From JBOCEF01 sp047610385 (GTDB lineage Bacteria; Pseudomonadota; Alphaproteobacteria; Rhodobacterales; Rhodobacteraceae), in assembly GCA_047610385.1 (NCBI GenBank), contig JBLGAC010000013.1, positions 22,698 through 86,697 of the forward strand: DNA of 64,000 nt, read 5' to 3'. This document shows, in pieces, positions 24,707-33,224 of the stretch (positions are counted from its first letter, which is position 1; each line of letters starts with the position of its first letter). The notes beneath the pieces were generated by a model. The model was not told the origin of the DNA, ran no database searches, and was given only the letters and a program-made list of their open reading frames with translations. Made by a program: the position numbers and the translations under genes.

Positions 24707-27106
24707 AAGGCCTGCCTCGCGCATCATGGCGGCGGCGGCCTCTTCGTCCAGCCGTTCGGCTGCGGCACCGCGGATTGGCACGCGGCCGACCTCCAGCAAC
24801 AGCGGCGCGGCCAGGGGGGTGACGTGGCGTGCGCGCACATGGCGGATTGCCCCGGCGGCACGGGCGCACATGTCCTCAATCCGGTCGAAATCTACCAGGC
24901 CGCGCATCGCTTCATCCCGGGTGATCCGCAGCATCAGGTGGTCCGGGTCATGGGCACGCAGCGCGTCATACAAGATGTCAGAGCTGAACGTCGCCTGGCG
25001 CCCTGATTTCCTTTGCCCGGGCAGGTTCCGCTCAATCAGCCCGGCGACCACGGCGGCGGTGCGAAAGGTGCGCTTCATGACTGCGTTGCCCGCCAGCCAC
25101 GTCTCCAACCCCTCACGCAGCCCATCCAGCGCCAGCAGGTCGGCGGGCCGGGTCACTTCGCGCAGGCCGCGCACCAGCAGCGCGTAATCGGTGCACACAA
25201 AGCCCAGCGGCTCCAGCCCCGCGTCCTCCATGCGCTTGGTGATCAGCAGACCCAGCGTCTGATGGGCGTTGTGGCCGGCAAAGCCGTAGATGCACATGTG
25301 CCAGCGATCGGCGCGGGGGAACGTCTCCACCAGCAGCCCGTCGCGCGCGGGCAGGGTGGACACGCGGCGTTGCAGGTCCAGCCAATCGGCCACATGCACT
25401 GGCAGATCAGCCCAGCGGGCCGGGTCCTCCAATATCCCCAGCACCCGGTTGGCCAGCTGGGTGGAGGTCGCCATTCTGGTCCCCGAGAACACCGCAATCT
25501 TTGGCTCCGTCCCGCCGCGCTCAACCTCCACGTTCATGTCGCGCAGGCAGCGGTAGCGCACCACCTGCCCGCCGATCAGGAAGGTGTCGCCGGGGATCAG
25601 GGTGGCGGCAAAGCTTTCCTCAACCTCGCCCAGCTTTGGCCCGCCGCCGCGTTTGCCCGCCAGCCGCACTGACAGGGTTTCGGTGGCGACGATGGTGCCC
25701 AAATTCATGCGGATGATGCGCGCAGACCGCGGATCGCGCAGCTGCCACGCCCCGTCTGGGGCCTGCATCAGCCGCCGCCAACGGTCATAGGCACGCAGCG
25801 CATAGCCCCCCGTGGCGCAGAAATCGAGGCAGGCGTCGAAATCGGCGCGGGTCAGCGCGCTGTAGCCGCCCGCGCGCCGCACCTCTGCGAACAGCGCGTC
25901 CGCATCGAACGGCCCGGCGCAGGCGGTGGCGAGGATGTGCTGGCACAGCACGTCCAGCGGCCCCGGCCCGCGCGGATCGCCATCCAGATCGCGCGCGCGC
26001 ACGGCATCGAGGGCGGCGCGGCATTCCACTTCCTCAAAGCGGTTGGCCGGGACCAGCAGCGCCCGCGACGGCGCGTTCCAGCGGTGGTTGGACCGCCCGA
26101 TCCGCTGCACCAGCCGTTTGACGTTTTTGGGCGCGCCGACCTGAATGACCAGATCAACCTCTCCCCAATCGATCCCCAGATCCAGCGACCCGGTGCACAC
26201 CACTGCGCGCAAAGCGCCGTCGGCCATCGCCTGTTCGACCTTGGTGCGCGCGTCCCGCGACAGCGACCCGTGGTGCAGCGCGATGGGCAGCCCTTCGTCA
26301 TTGATCGACCACAGCGCCTGAAAAAACAGCTCGGCCTGCGCGCGGGTGTTGATGAACACCAGCGTGACGCGGGCCTTCGTGATTTCGGCCAGCACCGCGG
26401 CGGCGGCATGGCGCCCGCCTGCGCCCATCCACGGCGTGCGGGGGCCGGTCAGGATGGTGATGTCGGGGTCCGGGCCGCGATCGGCGGTCAGGATGCGCGC
26501 GCCCGATGGCGCAAACCAGTGGGCCAGCGCGGGCGGGTCCTCTACGGTGGCGGACAGGCCGATGCGCGACAGGCCGGGGGCCAGCGTTTCCAGCCGTGCA
26601 AGGTTCAGCGCCAACTGGTCGCCGCGCTTGCTTTCGGCCAGCGCGTGGATTTCGTCGCAGATCACCCGAGCCAGACCGCCAAAGATGCGCGGCGCGTCCT
26701 CCCATGACAGCATCAGCGCCAGCGATTCCGGGGTGGTCAGCAGGATGTGAGGCGGGTCGGCGCGCTGGCGGCGGCGCGCGGTCTGGGTGGTGTCGCCGGT
26801 GCGGTCCTCAACCCTGATCGCCAGATTGGCCTCCTCGATGGGCACGGCCAGATTGCGCTTGATGTCCGTCGCCAACGCTTTCAGCGGCGAGACATAGAGC
26901 GTGTGCAGCCCCGGGCGTGGGGTGTCCGCCAGATCGCACAGGCTTGGCAGAAACCCCGCCAGTGTCTTGCCGCCCCCCGTGGGCGCGATCAGCAGGTCCG
27001 CGCCGCCCATACGCGCACGCGCCAAAAGCGCCATCTGGTGGGGATGGGGCGTCCAGCCACGGCTGGCAAACCAGGCGGAAAGGGCGGGGGGAAGGCCTGC
27101 GTTCAT
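24665..27106 (-). CDS. lhr: Ligase-associated DEXH-box DNA helicase (Lhr-core type)
   Basis: 813 residues. Motif I is LLIAPTGGGKTLAGFLP, motif Ia YVSPLKALATDI, motif II VICDEIHALAESKRG, motif III GLSATVEDP, then GSLDLGIDWGEVDLVIQVGAPK and motif VI VKRLVQRIGRSNHRW. The C-terminal winged-helix and Lhr-core domain follow, including a stretch with GTIVATETLSVRL and GFAGHNAHQTLGLLI. Length fits Lhr-core proteins (about 800-850) rather than full-length Lhr (about 1500). It is a 3'-5' translocase acting in DNA repair with the nuclease, exonuclease and ligase genes around it. It is divergent from the exonuclease gene. Confidence 0.94.
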   Translation of the reverse strand: MNAGLPPALSAWFASRGWTPHPHQMALLARARMGGADLLIAPTGGGKTLAGFLPSLCDLADTPRPGLHTLYVSPLKALATDIKRNLAVPIEEANLAIRVEDRTGDTTQTARRRQRADPPHILLTTPESLALMLSWEDAPRIFGGLARVICDEIHALAESKRGDQLALNLARLETLAPGLSRIGLSATVEDPPALAHWFAPSGARILTADRGPDPDITILTGPRTPWMGAGGRHAAAAVLAEITKARVTLVFINTRAQAELFFQALWSINDEGLPIALHHGSLSRDARTKVEQAMADGALRAVVCTGSLDLGIDWGEVDLVIQVGAPKNVKRLVQRIGRSNHRWNAPSRALLVPANRFEEVECRAALDAVRARDLDGDPRGPGPLDVLCQHILATACAGPFDADALFAEVRRAGGYSALTRADFDACLDFCATGGYALRAYDRWRRLMQAPDGAWQLRDPRSARIIRMNLGTIVATETLSVRLAGKRGGGPKLGEVEESFAATLIPGDTFLIGGQVVRYRCLRDMNVEVERGGTEPKIAVFSGTRMATSTQLANRVLGILEDPARWADLPVHVADWLDLQRRVSTLPARDGLLVETFPRADRWHMCIYGFAGHNAHQTLGLLITKRMEDAGLEPLGFVCTDYALLVRGLREVTRPADLLALDGLREGLETWLAGNAVMKRTFRTAAVVAGLIERNLPGQRKSGRQATFSSDILYDALRAHDPDHLMLRITRDEAMRGLVDFDRIEDMCARAAGAIRHVRARHVTPLAAPLLLEVGRVPIRGAAAERLDEEAAAAMMREAGLDWDAGSARRAASP

Positions 27107-27186
27107 GCGCAGGGATCATAGCGCGCCGGGCGGGGCCGGAAAGCGCAGGCTCGTATTTACGCGGCGGCGCGCTAGACTTTCTTTGC
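27107..27186. promoter_or_regulatory. Short divergent promoter region of the repair cassette
   Basis: Only 80 bases separate lhr and the exonuclease gene, so both promoters must lie here or inside the genes. TAGACT at 27173-27178 could be a -10 element for the exonuclease; it is only nine bases from its ATG and no ribosome site is visible, which would suit a leaderless message. I see no GAAC-N7-GTTC LexA box of the alphaproteobacterial type. Confidence 0.3.
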
Positions 27187-28182
27187 ATGAAACCGACCGA
27201 TTTGCTGACCCTGCGCCCTGAGGGGCTGTTCTGCCCGCCCGCCGGGGTCTTCATCGACCCGGCGCGCCCGGTGGCGCGTGCGGTGATCACCCATGGCCAT
27301 GCCGATCATTGCCGCCCGGGGTCGGACGCGATCCTGGCCACGCCAGAAACTGCCGCCATCGCCGTGGCGCGCTTTGGTGCGTCGGCCTTCGGGCGGGTGG
27401 AAACCTTGGCCTATGGCGTTCCCTTGCATGTGGGCGATGCGGTGATCCGGCTGGTGCCTGCGGGCCATGTTCTGGGCGCCGCGCAAGTGGTGATCGAATG
27501 TGCGGGCGCCCGCGCCGTTGTGTCCGGCGATTACAAGCGCAGCCCGGACCCGACCTGCGCAGCGTTCGAACCGGTCGCCTGTGATCTGTTTGTCACCGAA
27601 GCAACCTTTGGGCTGCCGGTGTTTCGCCATCCGCCCATCGGCGGCGAAATCGCCAAACTGCTGGCATCGGTCGCGGCCAACCCGGACCGCTGCCATGCCG
27701 TCGGCGCCTATGCGTTGGGCAAGGCGCAGCGGCTGATTGCTGAGCTGCGGAATGCAGGCTGGGATGCGCCGATCAAACTGCATGGCGCGCTGGCGGGGCT
27801 GTGCGCAGTGTATGAAGCCCTCGGCGTCGCGCTGGGCCCGCTGGTGCCCGCCAATGATGGGGTGGCGGCGGGCGACATCGTGCTGGCGCCGCCATCGGCA
27901 TTGGCCGACCGCTGGGCAAGGCGGTTGCCCGACCCGGTGATCTGCGCGGCCTCAGGCTGGATGCGGGTGCGCCAGCGCGCCAAACAGCGGGGGGTTGAGC
28001 TGCCGCTGATCGTGTCAGACCACGCGGATTGGGATGGGCTGTGCGCCACGGTGCTGGAAACCGGGGCCCAAACCGTCTGGGTCACCCATGGTGCGGAAGA
28101 TGCCCTGTGCCACTGGTGCGCAGGCCACGGCATCGACGCGCGCCCTCTGTCGATCGCGGGCCGCGACGAGGGCGGCGAATGA
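27187..28182 (+). CDS. Ligase-associated DNA exonuclease (metallo-beta-lactamase fold)
   Basis: 331 residues. The MBL metal motif ITHGHADHCRPG is followed by AGHVLGAAQVVIE and VVSGDYKRSPDPTCAAFEPVACD; a beta-CASP-like region ending DHADWDGLC and WVTHGAEDALCHW closes the fold. This is the SNM1/Pso2-related exonuclease of the ligase-associated repair cluster. It degrades or trims DNA ends, working with the ligase that follows with an ATGA overlap (28179-28182). The start at 27187 (MKPTDLLTLRPEGLF) matches the family; upstream sequence in frame is antisense to lhr. Confidence 0.92.
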   Translation: MKPTDLLTLRPEGLFCPPAGVFIDPARPVARAVITHGHADHCRPGSDAILATPETAAIAVARFGASAFGRVETLAYGVPLHVGDAVIRLVPAGHVLGAAQVVIECAGARAVVSGDYKRSPDPTCAAFEPVACDLFVTEATFGLPVFRHPPIGGEIAKLLASVAANPDRCHAVGAYALGKAQRLIAELRNAGWDAPIKLHGALAGLCAVYEALGVALGPLVPANDGVAAGDIVLAPPSALADRWARRLPDPVICAASGWMRVRQRAKQRGVELPLIVSDHADWDGLCATVLETGAQTVWVTHGAEDALCHWCAGHGIDARPLSIAGRDEGGE

Positions 28183-29759
28183 AGCGCTTTGCCGATTTGC
28201 TGGAGGCATTGGTCCATGCCCCGTCCCGCACTGCCAAGTTGCGGTTGCTGGAGGGGTATTTCCGAGCCGCCCCCGACCCTGACCGCGGCTGGGCGCTGGC
28301 TGCGCTGGCCGGGACGATGGATTTGCCGAGCATCACGCCATCCCTGATCCGCGGGCTGGCAGAGGCGCGGGTGGACCCGGTGCTTTTCCGCCTGTCCCAT
28401 GATTTTGTCGGCGATCTGGCCGAAACCGCAGCGCTGATCTGGCCTGATGCCGGCACCCGCGTGGACCCGCCCGCGCTGGGCGCGGCGGTGGACCGGTTGC
28501 GCGGGTTGGGCCGCGCTGATCGGGGCCCGGTGCTGGCGGCGATGTTTGACGCCATGGACCCGTCCACGCGGTTCGCGCTGATCAAGCTGTGCACCGGGGC
28601 GCTGCGGGTCGGGGTGTCGGGCGGGCTGGCACGGCAGGCACTGGCGCGGATCGGCGGGGTGGACCCCGCCGCGATTGAGGAGCTTTGGCACGGCCTGACC
28701 CCGCCTTACGTGGACCTGTTCGCCTGGCTTGAAGGCGGGGCGGCGCCGCAGGTGGACGCTGAACTGGCGTTCCGCCCGATGATGCTGGCCCATCCGTTGC
28801 TTGAGGCGTCGATCCCCGCCATGCCGCGTGCGGAATATGCCGCTGAGGTGAAATGGGACGGCGCGCGCATTGAGGCCGCGGCAAGCGCCAGCGGGCGGCG
28901 GTTGTTTTCGCGCACCGGCGACGACATCGGCGCGGCGTTCCCCGATTTGCTGGCGGCGATGGACTGGCATGGCTGCGTGGATGGCGAATTGCTGGTGATG
29001 CGCGGTGATGCGGTTGCGCCGTTCTCAGACCTGCAGACCCGGCTGAACCGCAAGACGCCGACGCGCAAGCTGCTTGCCGAACTGCCCGCGATCATCATGG
29101 TCTATGACCTGCTGCATGACGGTGTGCGCGACCTGCGCCCCCTGCCATGGCACGCCCGCCGCGCGGCGCTTGAGGCATGGATGGCGCGTGTGCGCCCCGC
29201 CCGCCTGCGCCTGTCGACGGTGCTGGCCGATGACGGGTGGGATGCGCTTGCCGCGCGCCGTGAAGCCGCGCGCGGGGCCGAGGAAGAAGGCGTGATGATC
29301 AAGCGCTGCGACGCGCCCTATCTGGCGGGGCGCCCCGCAGGGCAATGGTTCAAGTGGAAGCGCGCGCCGCTGACCGCCGATTGCGTGCTGATGTATGCCC
29401 AAAGGGGGCATGGGCGGCGGTCGTCATTCTATTCCGATTTCACGTTCGGGGTGTGGGCTGATGGGCCAGAGGGGCCGTATCTTGCGCCCGTGGGCAAGGC
29501 GTATTCAGGGTTCACGGATGCTGAGCTGGCGAAGCTCGACAAATGGGTGCGCGCGCATCTGACTGAACGCTACGGGCCGGTGCGCGGCGTGGTGCCGGAC
29601 CTGGTGCTGGAGGTGGCGTTTGACGCGCTCGCGCCATCCCCGCGCCGCAAATCTGGGGTTGCGATGCGGTTCCCGCGCATCGCCCGCATCCGCTGGGACA
29701 AACCGGCTGAGGAGGCCGACCGGCTGGAAACCCTGCGCGCGATGGCAGGGCTTGGCTGA
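28179..29759 (+). CDS. Ligase-associated ATP-dependent DNA ligase
   Basis: 526 residues. The N-terminal DNA-binding domain (residues 1 to about 200) is typical of this branch. The nucleotidyl-lysine motif is EVKWDGARIE (Lys near residue 224), followed by RLFSRTGDD, CVDGELLVM, EEGVMIKRCDAPYLAG and GQWFKWKRAPLTADCV, which are ligase motifs I, Ia, III, IV and V. The C-terminal OB-fold domain is complete. It seals nicks in the repair pathway of Lhr, PdeM and the exonuclease. It overlaps the exonuclease by ATGA, and a strong hairpin follows 14 bases after the stop. Confidence 0.94.
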   Translation: MKRFADLLEALVHAPSRTAKLRLLEGYFRAAPDPDRGWALAALAGTMDLPSITPSLIRGLAEARVDPVLFRLSHDFVGDLAETAALIWPDAGTRVDPPALGAAVDRLRGLGRADRGPVLAAMFDAMDPSTRFALIKLCTGALRVGVSGGLARQALARIGGVDPAAIEELWHGLTPPYVDLFAWLEGGAAPQVDAELAFRPMMLAHPLLEASIPAMPRAEYAAEVKWDGARIEAAASASGRRLFSRTGDDIGAAFPDLLAAMDWHGCVDGELLVMRGDAVAPFSDLQTRLNRKTPTRKLLAELPAIIMVYDLLHDGVRDLRPLPWHARRAALEAWMARVRPARLRLSTVLADDGWDALAARREAARGAEEEGVMIKRCDAPYLAGRPAGQWFKWKRAPLTADCVLMYAQRGHGRRSSFYSDFTFGVWADGPEGPYLAPVGKAYSGFTDAELAKLDKWVRAHLTERYGPVRGVVPDLVLEVAFDALAPSPRRKSGVAMRFPRIARIRWDKPAEEADRLETLRAMAGLG

Positions 29760-29772
29760 CGCGGCACCATGC

Positions 29773-29797
29773 GGGGGAGGGCCTGACGCCCTCCCCC
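29773..29797 (+). terminator. Hairpin terminator after the ligase gene
   Basis: gggggagggc (29773-29782) pairs perfectly with gccctccccc (29788-29797) over a five-base loop. No U-tract follows at once; a T-run appears 25 bases later. It is placed correctly for the exonuclease-ligase operon. Confidence 0.65.
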
Positions 29798-29964
29798 TGC
29801 GCCCCCCTCCCCGTCTGGCGCTGTTTTGTGGGCGGGCGTGATCATCCATATGCCTCGTATGCTTGGCCCTGGGCAGATTGCGCGTCGGTCTTTCGCGCGA
29901 TCTGCCGGACATAGCTGGGCGCGTGGCGGTTCGGGTGCTGTGGGGTAAGGCCCAAAGGTGCGTT

Positions 29965-30257
29965 ATGTGCACCGACATGACTGGCAACATCGACGGCTGT
30001 TTCCCTGAAGCGCTGCGCCCCCAGATTGACGCGATGATCGCGCGCATCCAGGGGCATCGTGAACATGCGGTCTGCAAGGGCGGCGTCGCCACCACTCGCG
30101 AAGCGGATCAAGAGGCGCTGGAGATGGAGTGCGGCTTGACCAGATCTGGCAGGATGATCATTTCAGCCATGGGACGATCACGCCGCACCAGATCATGCCC
30201 ACGGCGGTGGCGATCGACTTTGCAGCGCCCTATGCGCGCAATCAGGTCGGCGGGTAA
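29965..30257 (+). pseudogene. Possible frameshifted small ORF of unknown function
   Basis: From ATG 29965, with AAAGG six bases upstream, the frame reads MCTDMTGNIDGCFPEALRP and stays protein-like with high third-position GC to about 30130 (EADQEALEMEC). There it degenerates into Arg-rich text, while the -1 frame continues sensibly (LDQIWQDDHFSHGTITPHQ, then AIDFAAPYARNQVGG) to a stop at 30255-30257. Together they would make about 97 residues. This may be a decayed gene, a sequencing error, or chance. I recognise no family. The rest of 29798-30472 holds no better gene. Confidence 0.3.
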
Positions 30258-30275
30258 CAAATGGTTAACCATTTG
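30258..30275. promoter_or_regulatory. Perfect 18-bp palindrome
   Basis: CAAATGGTTAACCATTTG is fully self-complementary and begins at the base after the stop of the possible broken ORF. It contains TTAACCAT on both strands, the half-site form recognised by CtrA in alphaproteobacteria, here sharing one TTAA centre. It is about 200 bases upstream of the membrane protein gene at 30473 and could be an operator. Confidence 0.5.
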
Positions 30276-30472
30276 GCGCGCAGTCTGTGCTCAGCCGCCC
30301 GCAGCGGTCGCACCAGCGGACCTGGAGCTTGATCCGCGGGCGGGCGAGATGCGCGCCCTGAGGTCGGGGGCGCGTGGTCGCAGGGTTCGGTGGGCGCCTT
30401 TGCGGCGGGCGTCTGCCGGACCTCCCTTCTATCTTTCATCGGGGCCCCGGTCCTGCCTGGCCCGGACCTGAT

Positions 30473-31057
30473 GTGAACACTCCCGCGCACCTGATATTCG
30501 CCGCTGCGTTGCTCGCCCGCCCCGGCGCGCGGGCGGGAAACATGGCATTGCTGGCGGGTGCGACGATCCCGGACGTGTCGATGCCGGTCATGATCATCTG
30601 GCAGCATTGGGCGGAAAACCGCACCTTGCAGCAGGTGTTTGAGGAAGATTTCCGGTCAGTGTTCTGGCAGGGCGTGTTTGCGGTGGACAACTCTATCCCG
30701 CTTTGGGCCCTGGTGCTGGTGGTCGGGCTGCTGATGCGCTGGCGGCTGGCTGCCTTGTGTGCGGCGGCGGCGTTGCTGCATGTCTCGTTTGATCTGGTTT
30801 TGCACAATGAGGACGCGCGTCGCCATTTCTGGCCGCTGTCGGACTGGATGTTCCGCAGCCCGATTTCATATTGGGATCCGGCGCGGTATGGCCGCATGGT
30901 CGGGGCGGTCGAAGGCGTGGCGGCGCTGGCATTGTGCGCGGTTCTGTGGCGGCGGTTCGATGGCGTGCGCGCGCGGGCGCTGATCGTGATGGCCGCGGGC
31001 ATTGAGGTGCTGCCGACCCTTGCACTGCCCATCTTGGTGCGGTTGACGGGGGGCTGA
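30473..31057 (+). CDS. Integral membrane protein (often labelled CobQ-like in Rhodobacterales)
   Basis: About 194 residues with four or five hydrophobic segments. The opening MNTPAHLIFAAALL, then AGATIPDVSMPVM, VFAVDNSIPLWALVL, LLHVSFDLVLHNEDARRHFWPLSDWMFRSPISYWD, is a conserved pattern. Histidines and aspartates (HVSFD, HNEDARRHFWP) recall YdjM-like membrane-bound metal-dependent hydrolases. Database labels of cobalamin biosynthesis for its relatives look unsupported to me. GTG at 30473 is the start used. It precedes the TerB-DnaJ gene by 60 bases. Confidence 0.72.
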   Translation: MNTPAHLIFAAALLARPGARAGNMALLAGATIPDVSMPVMIIWQHWAENRTLQQVFEEDFRSVFWQGVFAVDNSIPLWALVLVVGLLMRWRLAALCAAAALLHVSFDLVLHNEDARRHFWPLSDWMFRSPISYWDPARYGRMVGAVEGVAALALCAVLWRRFDGVRARALIVMAAGIEVLPTLALPILVRLTGG

Positions 31058-31118
31058 TGGGGGGGCTGATGGGGCTGCGACGCACCCACGCTGTTCTCGG
31101 GGCGATCAGCGGGGTAGC

Positions 31119-31814
31119 ATGTCTCGCATGTCGATTTGGTCACGCATTGCCGACGCGCTGAGCGCCCTTGGGACCGGACAGTCCCTGGGGGATGTCTTTG
31201 AACGTCTGCGCACCCCGCCCGAACGCACAGTCGGGTTCGCCATCGCGGTGATCGCGCTGGGCGCAAAAATGGCCAAGGCTGACGGGCAGGTGACCCGCGA
31301 CGAGGTCGCCGCCTTCCGCGAAGTGTTTCATATCCCCAAGTCGGCTGAGCGCAACGCCGCCAAGATCTTTGATCTGGCGCGCACAGACGTGGCCGGGTTC
31401 GAAGGCTATGCTGCCCGGATCGCGCGCATGTTCAGGGCGCGCAAGGAGCCGTTGGAGATTTTGCTGGAAGGCCTGTTCCACATCGCGGCGGCTGACGGAA
31501 TGTATCACCCCGCTGAGGACGCTTTCCTGCGCCGGGTCTGGGAGATTTTTGCGCTGCCGGAGCGGGTGTTCAGAGCGCTTCACGCCCGCTATGCGCCCAA
31601 TGCGGCACCGGATCATTATGCGGTTCTGGATGTCGATCCAGGCGCCGACGACGATGAATTGCGCGCGGCTTGGCGGCGTCTGGTGCGCCAAAGCCATCCC
31701 GATCGGATGATGGCGCAAGGCCTGCCGGAGGAAGCGATCAAGCTGGCCACCGCACGGCTGGCGGCGATCAACGACGCCTATGACAAGGTGATGCGCGAAC
31801 GCAGTGGGGTCTGA
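31119..31814 (+). CDS. TerB-DnaJ fusion protein (DjlA-like co-chaperone)
   Basis: 231 residues. The N-terminal two thirds hold a TerB-like domain (IALGAKMAKADGQVTRDEVAAFREVF and LEGLFHIAAADGMYHPAEDAFLRRVWEIF, both with acidic metal-type loops). The C-terminus is a J domain (DHYAVLDVDPGADDDELRAAW) with the essential HPD at SHPDRMM. No transmembrane segment is seen, unlike enteric DjlA. It probably recruits Hsp70 (DnaK) to specific substrates. ATG 31119 and ATG 31128 are both possible starts; the relatives I remember begin MSIW, which would be 31128. Confidence 0.85.
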   Translation: MSRMSIWSRIADALSALGTGQSLGDVFERLRTPPERTVGFAIAVIALGAKMAKADGQVTRDEVAAFREVFHIPKSAERNAAKIFDLARTDVAGFEGYAARIARMFRARKEPLEILLEGLFHIAAADGMYHPAEDAFLRRVWEIFALPERVFRALHARYAPNAAPDHYAVLDVDPGADDDELRAAWRRLVRQSHPDRMMAQGLPEEAIKLATARLAAINDAYDKVMRERSGV

Positions 31815-31872
31815 CGGGGCGGTTGCGGGCGTCTTCGGGGGGCTTTGCCCCCGCTCATCCGCCCGCGAGGAT

Positions 31873-31906
31873 GTGGGGGGAGAGGGCTTTCGCCCCCTCC
31901 CCCCAC
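31873..31906 (+). terminator. Strong GC hairpin after the DnaJ-like gene
   Basis: Left arm gtggggggagagggc (31873-31887) and right arm gccccctccccccac (31892-31906) pair with one mismatch in 15 over a four-base loop tttc. A weaker ggggggctttgccccc hairpin (about 31839-31854) precedes it. Both lie between the DnaJ-like gene and the convergent P450, so they may terminate either. Confidence 0.65.
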
Positions 31907-31949
31907 GCCCCCCTTCCCCTTTGCGCCCATGGCTGTCGGGGTGCCACAT

Positions 31950-32020
31950 GATCGGGGTGCAGGGCGGGCCAGATGCGGGCCTGAAGGGACCGCGATGGGG
32001 CGAACGGCACCCCGGCGATC
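31950..32020. repeat. Dispersed repeat copy B at the end of the P450 gene
   Basis: The first 50 bases (31950-31999) match copy A (6317-6366) at 45 positions: both start gatcggggYgcaggg and share cctgaaggg and ccgcgatggg. The right end cggcaccccggcgatc resembles the reverse complement of the left end (gatcggggtgc) less perfectly than in copy A. The P450 stop codon (32019-32021 on the minus strand) falls at the right edge, just as a stop lies in the right arm of copy A. Confidence 0.7.
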
Positions 32021-33224
32021 AGCGCAGGCGTGCGGGCAAGGTTGCATAGCCGCGGAACCGCAGGCGCCCGGTGCGCGGGCGTGGGCCGCTTGGCGTCCAG
32101 TGGGGGAAACGCTTCAGGAACCCGTTCAACGCCGCCCGCCCCTCCATCCGCGCCAAGGTCAACCCGAGGCATGCATGCGGGCCTGCCGCGAAGGCGAGAT
32201 GGCGGTTGGGGCGGCGCGTGATATCGAACTGGTTCGGGGCGTCGAATTTGCGCGGATCGCGGTTGGCGGCGCCGATGCACAGATGCACGCGGGTTCCGGC
32301 GGGCAGGGTCTGTCCGGCCAGCTCACCATCCGCGGTCATGCGGCGATTGCCGAGCTGGTTGGGGCTCTCATAGCGCAGCGTTTCCTCAACCGCGCCGTCT
32401 GCCAGCCCGGGGTCAGCGATCAGGGCGGCCTGCGCGTTCGGGTGATCGGCCAATGCGCCCAATGCGTTGCCGATCAGGTTGGTCGTCGTCTCATGCCCGG
32501 CATTGAGGATGAAGATGCAGTTCTGGATCAGCTCATCAGTCGTCAGGGGGTCTTCGGACTGGATCAGGCGGGTCAGCACATCGGTGGTCGGATCGCCCGG
32601 GGTCTTTGTGCGCCGCGCGACCAGATCGGCCAGATAGGCGCTGAACGCCTCAACCGCTGCGTTGCCTTCGGCTTCTTGCGCTTGGGTCAGCACCGGCTCG
32701 AGCGCGCCCAGAATTGCCAGCGACCAGTCGCGCAGGGGTCCACGCTCAGCGTGGGGCATGTCGAAAAGGTTGCCGATCACCTCAATCGGGATGCGGGATG
32801 CGAAATCCTCGACCAGATCGACGGTGCCGCCCCCCTCCAGATCATCCAGCAGGAGATCGACCAGCCGGATCAGCCCCGGCTCCATCGCTGCGATGGCGCG
32901 GGGGGTCAGGGCACCTGACAGGATCCGCCGCACGCGGGTGTGCAAGGGCGGATCGCTGAACACCAGCGATGTGGTGTGGTGGCGGTAGAGCGGCGCATCG
33001 ATCCCGTATTTTGGCCCGAATTCGGCGAATTTCGCCGATGAGAACATGGCCGCGTCGCGGTAGACGCGGGACAGGTCCTCCCACCGTGAAATCATCACTG
33101 ACCCGTCGGCGAAACGCTTCAGCGGCGCGTGCGCCAGCAACGCGGCATAGACCGGGTATGGGTCTTGGGCAAAACCGGGGGGCGGGGCCGAAAGTTCGAA
33201 CCCCTGTGCAAGGTTGGCGGTCAT
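32019..33224 (-). CDS. Cytochrome P450
   Basis: About 401 residues, a soluble bacterial P450. The I-helix AGHETTTNLIG gives the oxygen-activating Glu-Thr pair, the K-helix is EETLRYESPNQ (ExxR), and the haem-thiolate loop is FAAGPHACLGLTLAR with Cys as iron ligand; it keeps the FxxGxxxCxG form although the more usual FGxG is FAAG. It resembles CYP107/CYP153-like class I enzymes that need ferredoxin and reductase, neither of which is in the window. The start at 33224 shares one base with the DctM stop (TGATG), so translation is coupled to the TRAP transporter. The substrate may be what the TRAP system imports. Confidence 0.92.
   Translation of the reverse strand: MTANLAQGFELSAPPPGFAQDPYPVYAALLAHAPLKRFADGSVMISRWEDLSRVYRDAAMFSSAKFAEFGPKYGIDAPLYRHHTTSLVFSDPPLHTRVRRILSGALTPRAIAAMEPGLIRLVDLLLDDLEGGGTVDLVEDFASRIPIEVIGNLFDMPHAERGPLRDWSLAILGALEPVLTQAQEAEGNAAVEAFSAYLADLVARRTKTPGDPTTDVLTRLIQSEDPLTTDELIQNCIFILNAGHETTTNLIGNALGALADHPNAQAALIADPGLADGAVEETLRYESPNQLGNRRMTADGELAGQTLPAGTRVHLCIGAANRDPRKFDAPNQFDITRRPNRHLAFAAGPHACLGLTLARMEGRAALNGFLKRFPHWTPSGPRPRTGRLRFRGYATLPARLR

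Noticed and set aside
27107..27186. LexA-controlled promoter for the repair cassette
   Set aside because: No GAAC-N7-GTTC box is present in the gap.
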